From Chondrus crispus (Eukaryota; Rhodophyta; Florideophyceae; Gigartinales; Gigartinaceae): a stretch of DNA of 64,000 nucleotides. Shown here piece after piece: positions 23,174-33,727 of the stretch. Under the pieces are notes generated by a model. It ran no database searches, was not told the origin of the DNA, and saw only the letters and a list, made by a program, of their open reading frames with translations. The stretch is taken from positions 116,087-180,086 of the forward strand of contig NC_020795.1 in assembly GCF_000350225.1 (NCBI RefSeq), read 5' to 3'. Each line of letters starts with the position of its first letter. Position 1 is the first letter of the stretch. The position numbers and the translations under genes were made by a program.

Positions 23174-25131
23174 GTGCGACCCGTTTTTTAGATGTTAAAG
23201 GTTCTAAAAAGAATTTAATTTCATATGAATGAACCCTTTAGCTAACTAAAAGCTATACTATGTTAATTAAGTATGGATAACTATATTTCTTTTGCTAGTT
23301 TACAATCTAGCTATTCTAAATCATGAATAGACTCTCTTAGTCAATTTATATATATTAGCCTTAATTAAATATAAATAAAGCAGACTAATTGGAAAATTGA
23401 TATGATCAGGAAAACAAACCCTTGAAAAAAATATTAATCAATTATTTTGAAATATAAATTCAAAATTATGTACCCTTAAGTACAGCTATTATGAGTTAGT
23501 ATGTACATGATTTTTACTTGCGGTAGTTAATATATAGAGTGGAGTCTAAGTCAATTAATATATTGGAAATATGGAACGGAGAAACTAATAAGATTTATTA
23601 TTTTATATTAAATATATAAAATGAAGTTAAGGCAACTATTAGATCTTGTTATTAAGAAGCAATAAAAAGCTGATATTCTATTGAATAAATATATAAGCAA
23701 ACGTATTGCACCTATTTAAAATTAAGTAATATTTTATATAATATAATTGTATATGCAAAGTATAAGAATTGATTCTTCTACGGATTGGAAATCTTTACCA
23801 TGGACTCAAATTCAAGAAAAAATTTTTATTGTACAACAACATATTTATAATTATTCTAAAGAGTGTAATCAAAAAAAAATTCATGAACTTCAAAATTATA
23901 TACTAAACTCTAGCGACTTAAAAATTTTTGCAATTCAAGCAATAACTGATGGTATTGCCAAATATTATATTAAATATAATCAAGAACATTATAATTTTAA
24001 TGATAAACATAAATTTTTAATATATGAATCTTTATTTAGAAATAGTATCTCATTTAAAGATTCTTTTTTCATTAGTGAACAAATTAAACAGTACCTTGTT
24101 TACCTCTGTTTAAAACCAGAATGGGAAGCACGATTTGAACCAACTGATAGATTCACTCTTAATAATTCTAAACAATATTATTCTTTGTATCGTTTGAGTA
24201 GATTTATCTTAAAGAATAGAGCAGGAAAGTTAAAGAGTTTAAAAAATTATTGTTTTACATCTACAATAACAACGAAATGTATTGATATACAATATCTAGT
24301 ATCTAAAATACAACCTGTCACATCTATATTTCATTATTTACGACATTGGTTATCCAATAGATATATTATAGACAACTTAAAGAATAGAATATATTTGAAT
24401 AATACAATTAATAATTTACATCAACTATTATATCGTATAATGTATTGTGGATTTGGATGGTATAATATAACCCTATTAAATCATAATTCTTTTTATATAT
24501 TTGCAGACAATAATTGTAATATTAGAATCTATAGTATAAATTTTTTAAATAAGTTAACTTTTAAAAATATAATGAGTATAGTTAATTATAGCCTAGGAAT
24601 CAAATATTGCCAATTACATGTATGCAACAAAAAATTGTCAAAAACACTATATTTATTTTCAAATTATTTAATTAATTACTATAAAAAAAGTAAAAGTATT
24701 ATATATATTAGTCCATTTGTTTACAAATATTTCAAAATACAAGTTAGGCAAATATTGTATCATCAAAATTCTTTATATAAATGGAGATTAAATAATCATT
24801 TACAGCTAAAATACATATTAAAAAAAATTAGAAATGAAATGATTAATTTTTATTTATATTATTATCCTTTGATAAACAAGCGTAATGTAAGTAGTTTAAT
24901 GATGTCATTAGAAGATATAATGTTTCGATGGATAAAGAAGAATAAAAATAAAATACATACTTTAACAATCTACAAAAAAACTAAATATCTCTATTTAAAT
25001 CAATATAAAGAGTATAAATATTACTATAGTTAAATTATTCCTTTATAAATCATATAATAGGTAGTAGCCGTATGAAGTGAAAATTTCATGTACGGTTTTG
25101 TAGGAGAGATTTTGAAGAAATCGACTCTAAT
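23174..25131 (+). other. Group II intron in trnM-CAU
   Basis: The intron starts with the canonical GTGCGAC and ends ...CTCTAAT (AY end). Domain V is the hairpin at about 25065-25098 (AGCCGTA paired with TACGGTT and a GTGAAAAT-type loop region). Domain VI follows, with a candidate bulged branch-point A at 25124, eight bases from the 3' end. The open frame at 23753-25033 lies in the domain IV position. The 580 bases before it (23174-23752) would form domains I-III and show no gene. Confidence 0.88.
23753..25033 (+). CDS. Degenerate group II intron maturase
   Basis: Intron-encoded protein, 426 residues from ATG 23753. The N-terminus DWKSLPWTQIQEKIFIVQQH is the RT-0 region of group II reverse transcriptases. 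The block LVYLCLKPEWEARFEPTDRF follows, but the normal reverse transcriptase continuation (Y-G-F-R-P-G-R-S) is missing and the catalytic Y-A-D-D appears as FADN (FYIFADNNCNIRI). The C-terminus keeps a maturase (X) domain: YISPFVYKYFKIQVRQIL, then LINKRNVSSLMMSLEDIMFR followed by WIKKNK. No HNH endonuclease is present. It likely only assists splicing of its host intron and cannot make cDNA. Confidence 0.85.
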   Translation: MQSIRIDSSTDWKSLPWTQIQEKIFIVQQHIYNYSKECNQKKIHELQNYILNSSDLKIFAIQAITDGIAKYYIKYNQEHYNFNDKHKFLIYESLFRNSISFKDSFFISEQIKQYLVYLCLKPEWEARFEPTDRFTLNNSKQYYSLYRLSRFILKNRAGKLKSLKNYCFTSTITTKCIDIQYLVSKIQPVTSIFHYLRHWLSNRYIIDNLKNRIYLNNTINNLHQLLYRIMYCGFGWYNITLLNHNSFYIFADNNCNIRIYSINFLNKLTFKNIMSIVNYSLGIKYCQLHVCNKKLSKTLYLFSNYLINYYKKSKSIIYISPFVYKYFKIQVRQILYHQNSLYKWRLNNHLQLKYILKKIRNEMINFYLYYYPLINKRNVSSLMMSLEDIMFRWIKKNKNKIHTLTIYKKTKYLYLNQYKEYKYYYS

Positions 25132-25213
25132 AATCCGCCATCCTGTAAAGGACGTCGCTGGTTCGAATCCAGCCAGATGCATATATATTGTTCATAATAC
25201 AATAATTATTTAA

Positions 25214-25284
25214 AGCGGGTAGCGGGAATCGAACCCGCATCATTAGCTTGGAAGGCTAAGGTTTTACCACTAAACTATACCCGC
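25214..25284 (-). tRNA. trnG-UCC: tRNA-Gly (UCC)
   Basis: 71-base cloverleaf on the - strand: acceptor GCGGGTA/TACCCGC, anticodon stem TTAGC/GCTAA around CTTCCAA (anticodon TCC), T arm CGGGTTCGATTCCCG. Uninterrupted, unlike the intron-bearing trnG-UCC of land plants. Confidence 0.95.
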
Positions 25285-25310
25285 ATATACAATAATTGTA
25301 TTATATATTA

Positions 25311-25356
25311 TAAGATCAATGCAATACAAATTACTAATTATATTGTATTGATCTTA
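25311..25356. terminator. 16-bp hairpin between trnG and ycf4
   Basis: Inverted repeat of 16 pairs with one G-U (TAAGATCAATGCAATA with TATTGTATTGATCTTA), loop of 14 bases. It lies between ycf4 and trnG-UCC, both on the - strand, just past the ycf4 stop in the direction of transcription, so it probably ends the ycf4 transcript. Confidence 0.6.
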
Positions 25357-25388
25357 TTATTGTATAATTAATTTCTTTTTAACACATT

Positions 25389-25934
25389 TTATTCAATTCC
25401 TTCTAACATAACGCCCAAAAATAATGCTAATGACGTTGCTTTTTCTTCTATTTCAGAGAGTAGTAATGGTTGACCTACACGTGTTAAAGGTATTTCACGA
25501 TTATCTTTAGTTTTTAAATAAATTTCTCTTTTTGGTGTTAAACCTTCTTGAATACTAACTCGTATGGCTTGAATCTCATTTATTTTATACTGTAATTGAA
25601 TACATCTATTCTTCCCTGGAAACCCAAATCTAAAGATAGTAATTACACCTTTTTCATTATTAAATTCATTATAACCTCCACCTATATTCCATATAATAGT
25701 TAACCATAAAAATACACTAATTAATATAGCAATAGTTCCATAAAATGTCATAATTAAACCTTGGGGAACAAAAATGAAGGAAGAAGATTTTGCAAAGGGT
25801 AATAACTCTCTTTTGAAATAACTCGATAAACCAACTAAAAAAAATCCTAACCCGCCAAGTAAAATAGACGTAGCCCACCAATAATTGCTTAATCGACGAG
25901 ATCCTAAAATTGTATCTCTTTTAATATTCGACAT
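25389..25934 (-). CDS. ycf4: Photosystem I assembly protein Ycf4
   Basis: Thylakoid protein that helps assemble photosystem I, 181 residues. Two membrane helices near the N-terminus ([20 protein letters not shown] and a second around [20 protein letters not shown]) are followed by a stromal domain with [12 protein letters not shown] and IREGL-like [17 protein letters not shown] chose ATG 25934 ([10 protein letters not shown]); a GTG three codons upstream is possible but unlikely. Confidence 0.95.
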   Translation of the reverse strand: MSNIKRDTILGSRRLSNYWWATSILLGGLGFFLVGLSSYFKRELLPFAKSSSFIFVPQGLIMTFYGTIAILISVFLWLTIIWNIGGGYNEFNNEKGVITIFRFGFPGKNRCIQLQYKINEIQAIRVSIQEGLTPKREIYLKTKDNREIPLTRVGQPLLLSEIEEKATSLALFLGVMLEGIE

Positions 25935-26086
25935 ATTTTTCACTAAATTACTTTTTTTTTATAATTATAAAGAGATATCTTTAATACACACTTTCAATTG
26001 TATTTAACTACTTTATTCATTACTTTTTATATATTCAACTTTACATATATAATAATTAGTTAATCTAAATACTAATTTTACTTTCA

Positions 26087-26182
26087 TTAAATTAATTTAA
26101 TTGCTTGTAAACCAAAAAACAAACCTAGACTTATACTTGTAAATACTACAACGAAGAGTATATAACTAAAAATAATAGACAT
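26087..26182 (-). CDS. petL: Cytochrome b6f subunit PetL (Ycf7)
   Basis: 31-residue single-helix protein: starts MSIIFSYILFVVVF and ends SLGLFFGLQAIKLI. Length, single membrane helix and the GL-x-x-I-K-L-I-like end fit PetL, a small subunit of the cytochrome b6f complex. It sits between ycf4 and psaL. The alternative would be another one-helix photosystem subunit, but psaM, psaI, psbI, psbJ, psbL and psb30 are all accounted for in this window. Confidence 0.75.
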   Translation of the reverse strand: MSIIFSYILFVVVFTSISLGLFFGLQAIKLI

Positions 26183-26441
26183 AATGTATATATAAACCTC
26201 TTTTGAAATAAATTATTAAACTATCGTAATTCATAAACAACTACTGTATAGACAATAAGTTATGAGATATTATTGTTTATTTAGTAAACTTTAAATCCTT
26301 ATAATAAATCATTATTAATATAATATAGTATATTAACTTAAGATATATGTAATAAATAAAATTAAAACATAAATTATTTGGTAAAATATATATAAGTACT
26401 AGCTTTCTTATTTAATATTTTATCTTTTGGAGAAATAATTT

Positions 26442-26900
26442 ATGTCAGATTTTATACAACCTTATAATAATGACCCTTTTGTAGGCAACTTATCAACTCC
26501 TATTAGTACATCAAGTATTACAAAAGGTCTATTAAGTAACCTCCCTGCTTATAGAAGAGGTTTATCACCTTTATTGAGGGGTTTAGAGATTGGAATGGCA
26601 CATGGCTATTTTTTAGTTGGTCCATTTGATAAATTAGGACCATTAAGAAACACAGATGTTGCATTATTGTCTGGTTTCTTATCGGCAGTAGGTTTAATTA
26701 TTATATTGACAACATGCCTTTCAATGTATGGTAATGTTTCTTTTGAAGTAGATGATTCAAAAGATGTATTGCAAACAAAGGAAGGTTGGGGACAATTTAC
26801 AGCAGGCTTTCTAGTAGGAGCTGTTGGTGGCGCAGGTTTTGCTTATTTAATTCTAGCAAATATACCTGTAGTACAATCGGTAGGTTTAAATTTATTTTAA
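26442..26900 (+). CDS. psaL: Photosystem I reaction centre subunit XI
   Basis: PsaL, 152 residues, with three membrane helices. The N-terminal [20 protein letters not shown] and [20 protein letters not shown] are the family hallmarks, and [20 protein letters not shown] marks the C-terminal helix. PsaL holds photosystem I trimers together in cyanobacteria. TTGGAGAAA lies eight or so bases before the ATG. Plastid-encoded in red algae, nuclear in plants. Confidence 0.97.
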   Translation: MSDFIQPYNNDPFVGNLSTPISTSSITKGLLSNLPAYRRGLSPLLRGLEIGMAHGYFLVGPFDKLGPLRNTDVALLSGFLSAVGLIIILTTCLSMYGNVSFEVDDSKDVLQTKEGWGQFTAGFLVGAVGGAGFAYLILANIPVVQSVGLNLF

Positions 26901-26934
26901 TTACTATTTAATTACTAAAATAATATTAAGGATA

Positions 26935-27007
26935 AGCTAGTAAAGGGACTTGAACCCATAACCTGCTGATTACAAATCAGCTGCTCTACCAATTGAGCTA
27001 TACTAGC
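26935..27007 (-). tRNA. trnT-UGU: tRNA-Thr (UGU)
   Basis: 73-base cloverleaf on the - strand: acceptor GCTAGTA/TACTAGC, anticodon stem GCTGA/TCAGC around TTTGTAA (anticodon TGT), T arm with GGGTTCAAGTCCC. It lies just downstream of psaL on the opposite strand. Confidence 0.95.
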
Positions 27008-27061
27008 ATTCATTATTAATAAATATCGCGATACTATTAATAATAGAATCGCTTATTTCAT

Positions 27062-27241
27062 TTAGTTAATATTTTCTAGTTCATTTGTTGGATCACTATT
27101 TAGGTTAATAGAATTACATTCTGTATAATAATCAATAGTTTCATTAAAACACGTAGAAGACCAGCCTATAGGTGTTTCTAACGATATTTCGTCGTTACTT
27201 AATAACTCATTTTCTGCTAAAATATTGTTTAAGTATTGCAT
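27062..27241 (-). CDS. Unknown 59-residue acidic protein
   Basis: Small gene that I do not recognise. The start is ATG 27241, preceded at good spacing by GGGAGAAA, which argues that it is translated. The product begins MQYLNNILAENELLSNDEIS, has a central IGWSSTCF with one Cys, and ends in an Asp/Glu/Asn-rich tail. No signal peptide, membrane helix or known motif is evident. It is on the - strand in line with trxA and rpl28, so it may be the third gene of a trxA-rpl28 transcript. The frame stays open 17 codons upstream of the ATG but without a better start. Confidence 0.55.
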   Translation of the reverse strand: MQYLNNILAENELLSNDEISLETPIGWSSTCFNETIDYYTECNSINLNSDPTNELENIN

Positions 27242-27324
27242 ATTTATTTCTCCCAAAACTCTCCGGTTATTACTTAAATAATATAATAGCATATTATAAT
27301 AGAATTGTCATTATTTTTTATGAA

Positions 27325-27525
27325 CTAGATTGATAAAGATAACTTATATAAAGACTTAATTGCTTTTGTTGATATTTTTATTTTGATCCACCTCTTTTGT
27401 TTTTGTGACCAAATTCTTTTTATTTGCAAATTTACATTTTGTATTCTTTTTGTTTTTACATGAGAATGTGAAACTTTATACCCATTATTTGATGTTTTAT
27501 TTGTGATTCTACATATTTTAGACAT
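27325..27525 (-). CDS. rpl28: 50S ribosomal protein L28
   Basis: Large-subunit ribosomal protein L28, 66 residues, very basic. MSKICRITNKTSNNGYKVSH is the family N-terminus (S-x-x-C-x-x-T-G-K), followed by SHVKTKRIQNVNLQIKRIWS and the C-terminal WIKIKISTKAIKSL. It lies 26 bases after trxA on the same strand. The C-terminal extension found in bacteria is shorter here, as in other plastids. Confidence 0.93.
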   Translation of the reverse strand: MSKICRITNKTSNNGYKVSHSHVKTKRIQNVNLQIKRIWSQKQKRWIKIKISTKAIKSLYKLSLSI

Positions 27526-27551
27526 ATTACATACACTTATATTTAATATTT

Positions 27552-27872
27552 TTATATATATTTTTTTAACGTACTAGCAAGAGTTGTTTTAGGTACAGCA
27601 CCTATTACTGTTTCTACTTTTTTACCTTCTACAAAAACCATTAATGTAGGAATACTTCTAATTCCATATTCTGTAGCTGCACTAGGATTTTCATCTGTAT
27701 TTATCTCTACTACTTTTATTTTGTCTCCATACTCATTTGCTATTTCAAAGACAACAGGTGCAATCATGCGACACGGACCACACCATGAAGCCCAAAAATC
27801 TACAAGTACAGGACAATTAGATCGTATAACCTCTTCATTAAAAGAAGAGTCTTTTACTTGTAATACAGGCAA
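27552..27872 (-). CDS. trxA: Thioredoxin (m type), TTG start
   Basis: Stromal thioredoxin of 106 residues. The redox site WCGPC has Cys 31 and Cys 34; the cis-Pro is in RSIPTLMVF. It reduces disulfides in target enzymes and is itself reduced by ferredoxin-thioredoxin reductase, whose catalytic subunit gene (ftrB) is at 59240-59590. There is no ATG: the frame opens with TTG 27872 two codons after a stop, with AGGAGA upstream, so TTG must be the start unless a rarer codon is used. First gene of a trxA-rpl28 pair. Confidence 0.95.
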   Translation of the reverse strand: MPVLQVKDSSFNEEVIRSNCPVLVDFWASWCGPCRMIAPVVFEIANEYGDKIKVVEINTDENPSAATEYGIRSIPTLMVFVEGKKVETVIGAVPKTTLASTLKKYI

Positions 27873-29671
<1,799 letters not shown>

Positions 29672-29762
29672 ATAATTTTGGTCTTTATTTAAACTATGTT
29701 GCTAGAATTAAAAAAATCACATATATGATAGATATGCTTAACTACTAAAGGAGTATAGAATA

Positions 29763-30179
29763 GTGAGATTAACACAAGGTGCTTTTTCATTTTTACCAGA
29801 CTTAACTGATGAGCAAATTATAAAACAAATTGCTTATGCGATATCTAAAAATTGGTCAATTAATATAGAACATACAGAAGATCCACACCCAAGAAATAGT
29901 TACTGGGAATTATGGGGTTTACCATTATTTGATATTAATGACACAGCAACTGTAATGTATGAAATTAATAGTTGCCGTAAACAGAATCCAAATGTATATA
30001 TTAAAATCAATGCTTTTGACAATACGCGTGGTATTGAAAGTTGTGTTCTATCATTTATTATTGACAGACCTGCTTATGAACCAGGTTTTGAATTAGTAAG
30101 AACCGAAGATGTTGGACGTAATCAAAGATATTGCTTCCGTAGTTATGCAACATTTAAACCAGAAGGTTCTCGCTACTAA
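29763..30179 (+). CDS. rbcS: Rubisco small subunit, GTG start
   Basis: Small subunit of red-type Rubisco, 138 residues. MRLTQGAFSFLPDLTDEQI and YWELWGLPLFD are typical, and the red-type C-terminal extension (RPAYEPGFELVRTEDVGRNQ onward) forms the extra hairpin of form ID enzymes. The start is GTG 29763 with AAAGGAGTA upstream; no ATG is possible. A small hairpin follows before cbbX. Confidence 0.97.
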   Translation: MRLTQGAFSFLPDLTDEQIIKQIAYAISKNWSINIEHTEDPHPRNSYWELWGLPLFDINDTATVMYEINSCRKQNPNVYIKINAFDNTRGIESCVLSFIIDRPAYEPGFELVRTEDVGRNQRYCFRSYATFKPEGSRY

Positions 30180-30212
30180 CAAATAATTGATTTAGTTTAT
30201 TCATATAAATTT

Positions 30213-30242
30213 AGAGAAAGATATTATACAATAACTTTCTCT
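30213..30242 (+). terminator. Small hairpin after rbcS
   Basis: Eight-base inverted repeat (AGAGAAAG with CTTTCTCT), loop of 14, then TATTAAT. It lies between rbcS and cbbX, about 35 bases before the cbbX ATG. It may partly terminate or process the rbcLS message, giving less CbbX than Rubisco. Confidence 0.4.
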
Positions 30243-30277
30243 TATTAATAACTTAAGTATTATAATAGTTAAACTTA

Positions 30278-31165
30278 ATGACTAAAAATTTCTCTGATGA
30301 TACACTTGTAAATTTACAAGAAGAATACGATAAGACACAAATACAAGAAGTAATTGATGAACTACAACAAGAGTTAATAGGCCTTAAACCAGTTAAAACT
30401 CGTATTAAAGAGATAGCTGCACTTTTACTAATTGACAGGTTAAGGCATAATGTCAATCTTGTATCTGGCAGCCCTGGATTACATATGTCATTTACTGGTA
30501 GTCCTGGAACTGGAAAAACAACTGTTGCAATGAAAATGGCAGATATCTTAAATCGCTTAGGATATATTCGCAGAGGTCATTTAATGACTGTTACAAGAGA
30601 TGATTTAGTAGGTCAATATATAGGTCATACAGCACCTAAGACTAAAGAAGTTTTAAAGCAAGCGATGGGAGGGGTATTATTTATAGATGAAGCTTATTAC
30701 TTGTATAAACCAGATAATGAAAGAGATTACGGAGCAGAAGCCATTGAAATATTGTTACAAGTTATGGAAAATCAACGAGATGATTTAGTGGTTATATTTG
30801 CTGGCTATAAAGATAGAATGGAAAAATTCTATGAGTCAAATCCTGGATTATCTTCACGAGTAACTAATCATGTTGATTTTCCAGATTATACAGCAGAAGA
30901 ATTACTAGCAATAGCAAAACTAATGCTTGAAGAACAACAATATAAATTTGCTCCAGAAGCTGATAAAATCCTATTAGAATATGCTGAAAGAAGGATGAAG
31001 CAACCTCATTTTGCAAATGCAAGAAGTATTCGTAATGCTATTGATAGAGCACGTATGAGACAAGCTAATAGAATTTTTATAAGTGGAGATAAAGTATTAA
31101 CTAAGAATGATTTAGTAACTATACAATCAGAAGATATCCTAAAAAGTAGATTATTTACGTATTAA
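30278..31165 (+). CDS. cbbX: Red-type Rubisco activase CbbX (CfxQ)
   Basis: AAA+ ATPase of 295 residues that remodels inhibited red-type Rubisco by pulling on the large-subunit C-terminus. Walker A is GSPGTGKT (about 73-80), Walker B is [12 protein letters not shown] (about 130-140), and sensor/arginine-finger regions follow ([19 protein letters not shown]). It follows rbcL-rbcS. Red algae usually also have a nuclear-encoded CbbX; both forms work together in the hexamer (literature knowledge). Confidence 0.96.
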   Translation: MTKNFSDDTLVNLQEEYDKTQIQEVIDELQQELIGLKPVKTRIKEIAALLLIDRLRHNVNLVSGSPGLHMSFTGSPGTGKTTVAMKMADILNRLGYIRRGHLMTVTRDDLVGQYIGHTAPKTKEVLKQAMGGVLFIDEAYYLYKPDNERDYGAEAIEILLQVMENQRDDLVVIFAGYKDRMEKFYESNPGLSSRVTNHVDFPDYTAEELLAIAKLMLEEQQYKFAPEADKILLEYAERRMKQPHFANARSIRNAIDRARMRQANRIFISGDKVLTKNDLVTIQSEDILKSRLFTY

Positions 31166-31189
31166 AATATGTACTTGTATATTTAATTA

Positions 31190-31219
31190 TTGACAAATAC
31201 TATCAATATTAAATAGAAT
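31190..31219 (+). promoter_or_regulatory. Sigma70-type promoter before trnC
   Basis: TTGACA (31190-31195), an 18-base spacer and TAGAAT (31214-31219) lie 21 bases before trnC-GCA. Both boxes are close to consensus and the distance fits a tRNA promoter. trnL-UAA and perhaps ycf34 may be read from it too. Confidence 0.5.
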
Positions 31220-31240
31220 AAGAATATAATTAATTCTTAA

Positions 31241-31311
31241 GGCGGTATAGCCAAGTGGTAAGGCAGAGGATTGCAAATCCTTTATCCCCAGTTCGAGTCT
31301 GGGTACCGCCT
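31241..31311 (+). tRNA. trnC-GCA: tRNA-Cys (GCA)
   Basis: 71-base cloverleaf: acceptor GGCGGTA/TACCGCC, anticodon loop ATTGCAAAT with anticodon GCA, T arm CCCAGTTCGAGTCTGGG, discriminator T. A clear promoter lies upstream. Confidence 0.95.
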
Positions 31312-31365
31312 AAAAATATATTGGTTTATGGTCTTATATCGAACTAAAAAGCAAAAATTTAAAAA

Positions 31366-31450
31366 GGGGGTGTGGTGGAATGGTAGACACAACAGATTTA
31401 AAATCTGTTGATCTTTAATGGTCGTGAGGGTTCAAGTCCCTCCACCCCCA
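31366..31450 (+). tRNA. trnL-UAA: tRNA-Leu (UAA), no intron
   Basis: 85-base class II tRNA: acceptor GGGGGTG/CACCCCC, anticodon stem ACAGA/TCTGT around TTTAAAA (anticodon TAA), long variable arm, T arm GAGGGTTCAAGTCCCTC. It has no group I intron, unlike the same gene in cyanobacteria and green plastids; loss is normal in red algae. Confidence 0.95.
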
Positions 31451-31485
31451 ATAATATCAAATATTATCACAAGATTAATTTCATA

Positions 31486-31716
31486 ATGTGCATATGTATA
31501 AATTGTAGACATGTTAATCACTGTAGTACGTACAAGTTTATCCAAAAACAACACAAACAATATTCATCAAAAACTAAAATTATTTTTTTACCTATCAATA
31601 CATTAATAAAAGTCAACATTAATCAATCTCTCTATGGATCTAAATTTGACTGGGATTTAATAGAATGTTTATCATTTATAGAAAAACCAGGAAATTGGAT
31701 GTATGCGTCTACATAG
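31486..31716 (+). CDS. ycf34: Ycf34, putative Fe-S cluster protein
   Basis: 76-residue protein beginning MCICINCRHVNHCSTY, with Cys 2, 4, 7 and 13 in the Ycf34 pattern, and ending DWDLIECLSFIEKPGNWMYA, also typical. The cyanobacterial homolog binds an Fe-S cluster and affects photosynthetic electron transport (family knowledge). The frame stays open into trnL-UAA (to 31408), but ATG 31486 gives the family N-terminus exactly. Confidence 0.9.
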   Translation: MCICINCRHVNHCSTYKFIQKQHKQYSSKTKIIFLPINTLIKVNINQSLYGSKFDWDLIECLSFIEKPGNWMYAST

Positions 31717-31749
31717 AGTAAAATTAAGATTTCTTATCTCTAAAAGATT

Positions 31750-32280
31750 TTAAGAGCTAATTTTTTGAGCAGATAATGTGTTCCGTAAAAATTCTGTATC
31801 AACATTCGATGCTCGAATTAAAGAGATTTTACCTGTACGTGCTATTTCTACAATTCCATACTGCTTTAATAATTGCTCTATTGCAACCATTTTACCTGGA
31901 TCTCCGGTTACTTCTAAAATTAAGTATTCATAGGCCATATCTACTACTTTTGCTCGAAACACACTAGAAATTTCTAAAATAAACGAGCGGTTTTGAGGTG
32001 ATGCTTGTATTTTAATTAACACTAGTTCCCTTTCTACACAAGGTATATTCGTAATATCTTGAACTTTTAATATACTTACTAATTTATATAATTGCTTAGT
32101 CAATTGTTCAATTGTTCTATTATCGCCTGGAACAATCATTGTAATTCTTGATATACCTGGCTTTTCTGCAGGTCCTACAGCAAGACTATCAATATTAAAG
32201 CCGCGTCTTGCAAATAAACCTGCTATCCTAGATAGTACACCTGCTTCATCTTCTACGAGAACGGATAATGTATGCTTCAT
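31750..32280 (-). CDS. ilvH: Acetolactate synthase small (regulatory) subunit
   Basis: Regulatory subunit of acetolactate synthase, first committed enzyme of branched-chain amino acid synthesis, in the stroma. 176 residues: an N-terminal ACT domain ([34 protein letters not shown]) that binds valine for feedback control, and a C-terminal domain ([22 protein letters not shown]). The catalytic subunit gene ilvB is not in this window. Alone on the - strand, divergent from infC. Confidence 0.95.
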   Translation of the reverse strand: MKHTLSVLVEDEAGVLSRIAGLFARRGFNIDSLAVGPAEKPGISRITMIVPGDNRTIEQLTKQLYKLVSILKVQDITNIPCVERELVLIKIQASPQNRSFILEISSVFRAKVVDMAYEYLILEVTGDPGKMVAIEQLLKQYGIVEIARTGKISLIRASNVDTEFLRNTLSAQKISS

Positions 32281-32410
32281 AATTAATATTAATATGTTTA
32301 TTATATCAGGCTTAATGTTATTATTAGATATCTAATGTTATAATAATTTGAAGATATTTATCAATATTTTTTTATAAGTTAATATATTTACATTAGATCA
32401 TTAGTCACTT

Positions 32411-32965
32411 GTGCTAGAAAAAACCAAAAAATTGAAAAAAAGAAGTAAAGAAAAAATTATTATCAATGAACGCATTAATTACCCCCAAATAAGATTAATA
32501 GATGTTTCAGGGAATCTATTAGGAATATATTCTTCGACTGAGGCTCTCAATATAGCTATAAAAGAGGGACTTGATTTAGTTGTAATTAGTGATAAATCAA
32601 ATCCTCCTGTTTGTAAAATAGTTGATTATGGTAAATACAAATTCATTCAAGAAAAAAAAGCAAAAGAAGCACGTAGAAAGCAACATCAAGCTACTATTAA
32701 AGAAGTAAAAATGCGTTACAAAATAGAAGAACATGATTATAGAGTTCGTATTAACCAAGCCTTACGTTTTTTACAATCAGGAGACAAAGTAAAAGCAACT
32801 GTAACTTTTAGAGGAAGAGAAATTCAACATACTAATTTAGCAATTGAACTTTTACAAAAGATGGCAAATGATTTAAAAGAATTGGCTGAAGTGCAACAAC
32901 TACCTTCCAGAGATGGAAGATACATGATTATGATTCTATCGCCTAAAAAAATAAGAAGCCTTTAA
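32411..32965 (+). CDS. infC: Translation initiation factor IF-3, GTG start
   Basis: IF-3 of plastid translation, 184 residues. The N-terminal domain has [20 protein letters not shown], the linker is Lys-rich ([19 protein letters not shown]), and the C-terminal domain has [17 protein letters not shown] and [10 protein letters not shown]. The frame has no ATG before the conserved part. GTG 32411 is the first possible start after an in-frame stop at 32402. Bacterial infC also uses a rare start codon for autoregulation. Confidence 0.93.
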   Translation: MLEKTKKLKKRSKEKIIINERINYPQIRLIDVSGNLLGIYSSTEALNIAIKEGLDLVVISDKSNPPVCKIVDYGKYKFIQEKKAKEARRKQHQATIKEVKMRYKIEEHDYRVRINQALRFLQSGDKVKATVTFRGREIQHTNLAIELLQKMANDLKELAEVQQLPSRDGRYMIMILSPKKIRSL

Positions 32966-33037
32966 GTTAAATTTTGCTAAAGTATTTTGATTGTGTTTAA
33001 ATAGTAATAAATATAAACAAATTAAGGAATAACAAAT

Positions 33038-33643
33038 ATGTCGCGCTATAGAGGACCTCGTTTGAGAATATGCAGAAGATTAGGAGATTTACCTGGTTTA
33101 ACAAGAAAAAATTCAAAAAAACAAGTACCAGCTGGAGAGCATGGCCAGCAATTACGAAAACCATCAGAATATGCTTTAAGACTAGAAGAAAAGCAAAAAT
33201 TAAGATTTAATTACGGTCTAAGTGAAAGACAATTATTAAGATATATAAAAATAGCAAAAAAAGTACAAGGGTCTACTGGTCTAGTATTATTACAAATACT
33301 AGAAATGAGATTAGACAACATTATTTTTAGATTAGGTATTGCACCAACAATACCAGCAGCTCGACAATTAGTTAATCATAGGCATATACTAGTAAACGAA
33401 AAGAATGTCTCTATTTGCAGTTATCAATGTAAAGCTGGTGATACTATAAAAATTAGGGATAAAGAATCATCTAAAGCACTAGTAGAAAATAATATTCAAT
33501 TTCCAGGCTTGATTAATTTAGCTAGTCATTTGGAATTGGATAAAAGAAACTTAATCGGGAAAGTCAATAGTATAATTGACAGAGAGTGGGTTGCTTTACA
33601 ATTGAACGAATTACTTGTCGTTGAATATTATTCAAGAAAATAA
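33038..33643 (+). CDS. rps4: 30S ribosomal protein S4
   Basis: Small-subunit protein S4, 201 residues, one of the first proteins to bind 16S r[23 protein letters not shown] is the plastid S4 N-terminus. The S4 RNA-binding domain includes [20 protein letters not shown] and [12 protein letters not shown]. It follows infC on the same strand by about 70 bases and converges on ycf80. Confidence 0.97.
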   Translation: MSRYRGPRLRICRRLGDLPGLTRKNSKKQVPAGEHGQQLRKPSEYALRLEEKQKLRFNYGLSERQLLRYIKIAKKVQGSTGLVLLQILEMRLDNIIFRLGIAPTIPAARQLVNHRHILVNEKNVSICSYQCKAGDTIKIRDKESSKALVENNIQFPGLINLASHLELDKRNLIGKVNSIIDREWVALQLNELLVVEYYSRK

Positions 33644-33727
33644 TAATCTCTCTCTGTTATATTAAAAATAGTACTTGTTTTAAATCTCAATACATATATA
33701 AATAAACGATTAATTTTATATAAAAAA

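Larger units (their letters stand above)
23137..25181 (+). tRNA. trnM-CAU: tRNA-Met (CAU), class II shape, with group II intron
   Basis: Exon 1 is 23137-23173 and exon 2 is 25132-25181. The joined RNA folds with acceptor GCATCTG/CAGATGC, D arm GCC/GGC, anticodon stem GCGGA/TCCGC around CTCATAA (anticodon CAT), T arm GCTGGTTCGAATCCAGC and discriminator A. It has a long variable arm with a TCCT/AGGA stem, as in tRNA-Ser and tRNA-Leu, which is odd for a methionine tRNA. The intron falls right after the anticodon. Florideophyte plastids are known to carry a group II intron in an elongator trnM, which fits; a lysidine-modified Ile tRNA cannot be excluded from sequence alone. Confidence 0.85.

Noticed and set aside
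31408-31485. Extension of ycf34 into trnL-UAA
   Set aside because: It overlaps the tRNA 3' half, and ATG 31486 gives the exact Ycf34 N-terminus MCIC.
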